Below, piece after piece: positions 7,011 to 8,667 of a stretch of 8,667 nt of DNA. This DNA is from Oscillospiraceae bacterium. Lineage in GTDB: Bacteria > Bacillota > Clostridia > Oscillospirales > Acutalibacteraceae. Position 1 is the first letter of the stretch. Each line of letters starts with the position of its first letter. Location of the stretch: positions 1 through 8,667 of the forward strand of contig JAFLUO010000075.1 in NCBI GenBank assembly GCA_022508705.1, in the 5' to 3' direction. The notes below the pieces were generated by a model that saw nothing but the letters and a program-made list of their open reading frames with translations, was not told the origin of the DNA and did not search any database. The position numbers were made by a program, and so were the translations under genes.

Positions 7011-8330
7011 TTATAATCTCCAGTAATTATATCCTGCTGACTCATACTCTTTTCTGTTAAGCAAACCTTTAATATCAACAAGCACTTTTTCGCTGTTGTC
7101 ACCGGCTTTGAACATCTTATCAAAGTCTTCTTGTGTAAGACCTTTAAACTGCTCATGAGCAACTGCAAGGATTACAGCATCGCAATCATTTATTGCTTCA
7201 ACATCAACAAATTCAATTCCGTAAAGACGCTTTGCTTCATCAGAATCTGCTGCAGGGTCTGCAATTACGGGTGAAATACCGTATTCACAAAGCTCATTAT
7301 AAATGTCGATAATTTTAGTATTTCTTGTATCTGGGCAATTCTCCTTAAAGGTAAATCCGAGAATTGCAACCTTTGCGTTTTTGATTGTAACGTTTGCTTT
7401 TATAAGGTTTTTAACGGAATTTTCGGCAACGTATTTACCCATATAGTCGTTAATACGCCTACCGGAAAGAATTATTTGGCTGTGATATTCCAATTCCTCT
7501 GCCTTATATGTCAGGTAATATGGGTCAACACCTATGCAGTGACCGCCCACAAGACCCGGGTAAAATTTAAGGAAATTCCACTTTGTTCCTGCTGCCTTGA
7601 GAACTGACTGAGTATCAATACCCATTTTATTAAGGATAATGGAAATCTCGTTCATAAATGCGATATTGATATCGCGCTGACTGTTTTCAATAACCTTTGC
7701 CGCTTCGGCTACCTTAATGCTTTCGGCACGGTGAACACCTACCTCAATAACAAGCTCATAAACATTTGCTACCTCATCAAGAGTCTCTTCATCCATACCG
7801 CTGACGATTTTTTTAATTGTTTCAAGTCTGTGCACCTTATCACCTGGGTTAATACGCTCAGGTGAGTAACCGATTTTGAAATCTACGCCGCATTTAAGAC
7901 CAGATTCACGCTCCAAAATAGGTACGCATATATCCTCGGTAACACCGGGATAAACAGTGCTTTCGTAAACTACTATTGAACCCTTTGTCAGATTACGGCC
8001 GACTATTTCCGACGCGCCCTTAACTGGTGACAAATCAGGAGTGTGAACATCATTCACAGGAGTCGGAACGGCTACGATATGAAATTTTGCTTCCCGAAGC
8101 TTTGTTTCATCGGCAGTAAAATCTACAGTGCAAGCCTTTATAGCATCGTCGCCGATCTCATTGGTGGGGTCAACACCGCTTTTGTAAAGCTCAATTTTTT
8201 TTGTATTCAAGTCAAAGCCTACTACCTTGACCTTTTTCGAAAACGCTACTGCTATGGGCATACCAACGTAGCCTAAACCAACAAGCGAGATTTTTTCTTC
8301 ACCGTTTACAATTTTTTCGTAGAGTGACAT
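7011..8330 (-). CDS. UDP-N-acetylhexosamine 6-dehydrogenase (TviB/WbpO type nucleotide-sugar dehydrogenase)
   Basis: The protein has 439 residues. It should oxidise C6 of UDP-GlcNAc or UDP-GalNAc to the uronic acid with two NAD+, in the cytoplasm. The NAD-binding start is GLGYVGMPIAVAF at residues 18-30, followed by VVGFDLNTKKIELYKSGVD at 36-54, a spacing characteristic of TviB/WbpO rather than of the WecC/WbpA branch. Further landmarks are VPTPV at 88-92, YESTVYPGVTE at 122-132, GYSPERINPGDKVHRL at 154-169, EAAKVIENSQRDINIAF at 209-225 (catalytic Lys212 and Asn216), GGHCIGVDPYYLTYKAE at 262-278 (nucleophile Cys265) and FTFKENCPDTRN at 326-337. All key residues are intact. ATG 8330 is supported by AAGGAG 9 nt upstream. 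The gene starts 5 nt after the preceding glycosyltransferase. Which epimer it uses, GlcNAc or GalNAc, cannot be told from these motifs; ManNAc is less likely given the subgroup. Confidence 0.94.
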   Translation of the reverse strand: MSLYEKIVNGEEKISLVGLGYVGMPIAVAFSKKVKVVGFDLNTKKIELYKSGVDPTNEIGDDAIKACTVDFTADETKLREAKFHIVAVPTPVNDVHTPDLSPVKGASEIVGRNLTKGSIVVYESTVYPGVTEDICVPILERESGLKCGVDFKIGYSPERINPGDKVHRLETIKKIVSGMDEETLDEVANVYELVIEVGVHRAESIKVAEAAKVIENSQRDINIAFMNEISIILNKMGIDTQSVLKAAGTKWNFLKFYPGLVGGHCIGVDPYYLTYKAEELEYHSQIILSGRRINDYMGKYVAENSVKNLIKANVTIKNAKVAILGFTFKENCPDTRNTKIIDIYNELCEYGISPVIADPAADSDEAKRLYGIEFVDVEAINDCDAVILAVAHEQFKGLTQEDFDKMFKAGDNSEKVLVDIKGLLNRKEYESAGYNYWRL

Positions 8331-8335
8331 TTAAA

Positions 8336-8667
8336 TTAACTCCTTATTTTAAGATATTCGCACATAACTTTGTTTACTTTATTTACGTCAAATCTCTCTT
8401 TGCAGTACTCGTTGGCGGCAGTGCCCATTTTAGCTACAAGCTCTGGAGATTTGACAAATTCTATCATTTTTTCCGCCACAGCATCGGCGTCTTTTATAGG
8501 AACCATAAATCCAGTTTTTCCGTCAATGACCGTTTCGCGGCAGCCGATGTAATCGGTCACAATTACAGGTCTGCCCATAGATATTGCCTCCAATGCCGTT
8601 CTGGGAGTACCTTCACGGTAATAAGACGGCAAAACAAAAACGGAGCACTGCTTATAATACTCGGCAA
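8336..8667 (-). CDS. GT4 family glycosyltransferase, C-terminal part
   Basis: The frame is open to the right edge, so the start and the N-terminal domain are outside the window; 109 residues are visible. The segment reads AEYYKQCSVFVLPSYYREG, then TPRTALEAISMGRPVIVTD, then GCRETVIDGKTGFMVP. This is the donor-nucleotide-binding end of a retaining GT4 enzyme, with the EX7E pair at visible residues 18 and 26. The S-x-x-REGTPR-x-x-LEA-x-x-MG-RP-x-I-x-TD pattern is common in PglA- and CapM-like capsule enzymes. A TTG at 8632 could be mistaken for a start, but it sits inside the conserved VFVLPSYYREG segment, so the gene clearly extends beyond the window. It probably adds an early sugar of the repeat unit; the sugar is unknown. 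Confidence 0.9.
   Translation of the reverse strand, partial: AEYYKQCSVFVLPSYYREGTPRTALEAISMGRPVIVTDYIGCRETVIDGKTGFMVPIKDADAVAEKMIEFVKSPELVAKMGTAANEYCKERFDVNKVNKVMCEYLKIRS
8340..8345 (-). promoter_or_regulatory. Ribosome binding site of the dehydrogenase gene
   Basis: The minus strand reads AAGGAG, 9 nt before ATG 8330. It lies at the very end of the preceding glycosyltransferase frame, just before its TAA at 8336-8338, giving a coupled arrangement. Confidence 0.75.

Noticed and set aside
6965..7168. 67-codon open frame on the minus strand overlapping the end of the dehydrogenase and running into the gap before the acetyltransferase.
   Set aside because: It lies mostly inside the dehydrogenase in another frame, has no ribosome binding site or recognisable motif, and its tail beyond the dehydrogenase is only about 15 codons.
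1..8667. CRISPR arrays, tRNA or rRNA genes, insertion sequences, direct repeats.
   Set aside because: Nothing repeated or structured in this way was seen on either strand; almost all bases are accounted for by coding sequence.

Overview
The window is the interior of a surface-polysaccharide (capsule or exopolysaccharide) biosynthesis operon. It holds nine genes, all on the minus strand, so transcription runs from right (8667) to left (1). The genes are tightly packed and fill nearly the whole window. The first and last genes are cut by the window edges. I see no convincing internal promoter, terminator, RNA gene, repeat array, insertion sequence or CRISPR. The low-to-moderate GC content, strong GGAGG-type ribosome binding sites, frequent GTG/TTG starts and an EpsG-type polymerase suggest a Gram-positive anaerobe, probably a gut clostridium (Oscillospirales or Lachnospirales). 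This placement is an inference from style and protein resemblance, not a database match.

In order of transcription the genes are: (1) the C-terminal half of a GT4 glycosyltransferase (8336-8667, partial); (2) a UDP-N-acetylhexosamine 6-dehydrogenase of the TviB/WbpO type (7011-8330); (3) a hexapeptide-repeat O-acetyltransferase (6384-6950); (4) a CapK/PaaK-like adenylate-forming enzyme (4954-6318); (5) a divergent GT4-like glycosyltransferase (3659-4948); (6) a second GT4 glycosyltransferase with a cysteine-rich block (2434-3651); (7) an EpsG/Wzy-type polymerase in the membrane (1338-2417); (8) a GT56 glycosyltransferase related to the Fuc4NAc transferase WecF (242-1324); (9) the start of a WzxC/TuaB-like flippase of the MOP superfamily (1-214, partial).

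Together these fit the Wzx/Wzy scheme. Four glycosyltransferases extend an undecaprenyl-diphosphate-linked oligosaccharide in the cytoplasm. The dehydrogenase supplies an acidic HexNAcA residue. The acetyltransferase, and perhaps the CapK-like enzyme, decorate it. Wzx flips the unit across the membrane and the EpsG-like protein polymerises it. The initiating phosphoglycosyltransferase, the chain-length regulator or tyrosine kinase, and any dTDP-sugar synthesis genes are not here and would lie outside the window. The most interesting points are the WecF-like GT56 enzyme beside a HexNAc dehydrogenase, which recalls the enterobacterial common antigen trisaccharide, and the CapK-like enzyme, whose role in polysaccharide loci is unsettled.

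Several start codons were reassigned from ribosome binding sites. The longest open frames for the GT56 gene, the Cys-rich GT4 gene, the acetyltransferase and the CapK gene all begin upstream of the likelier start.
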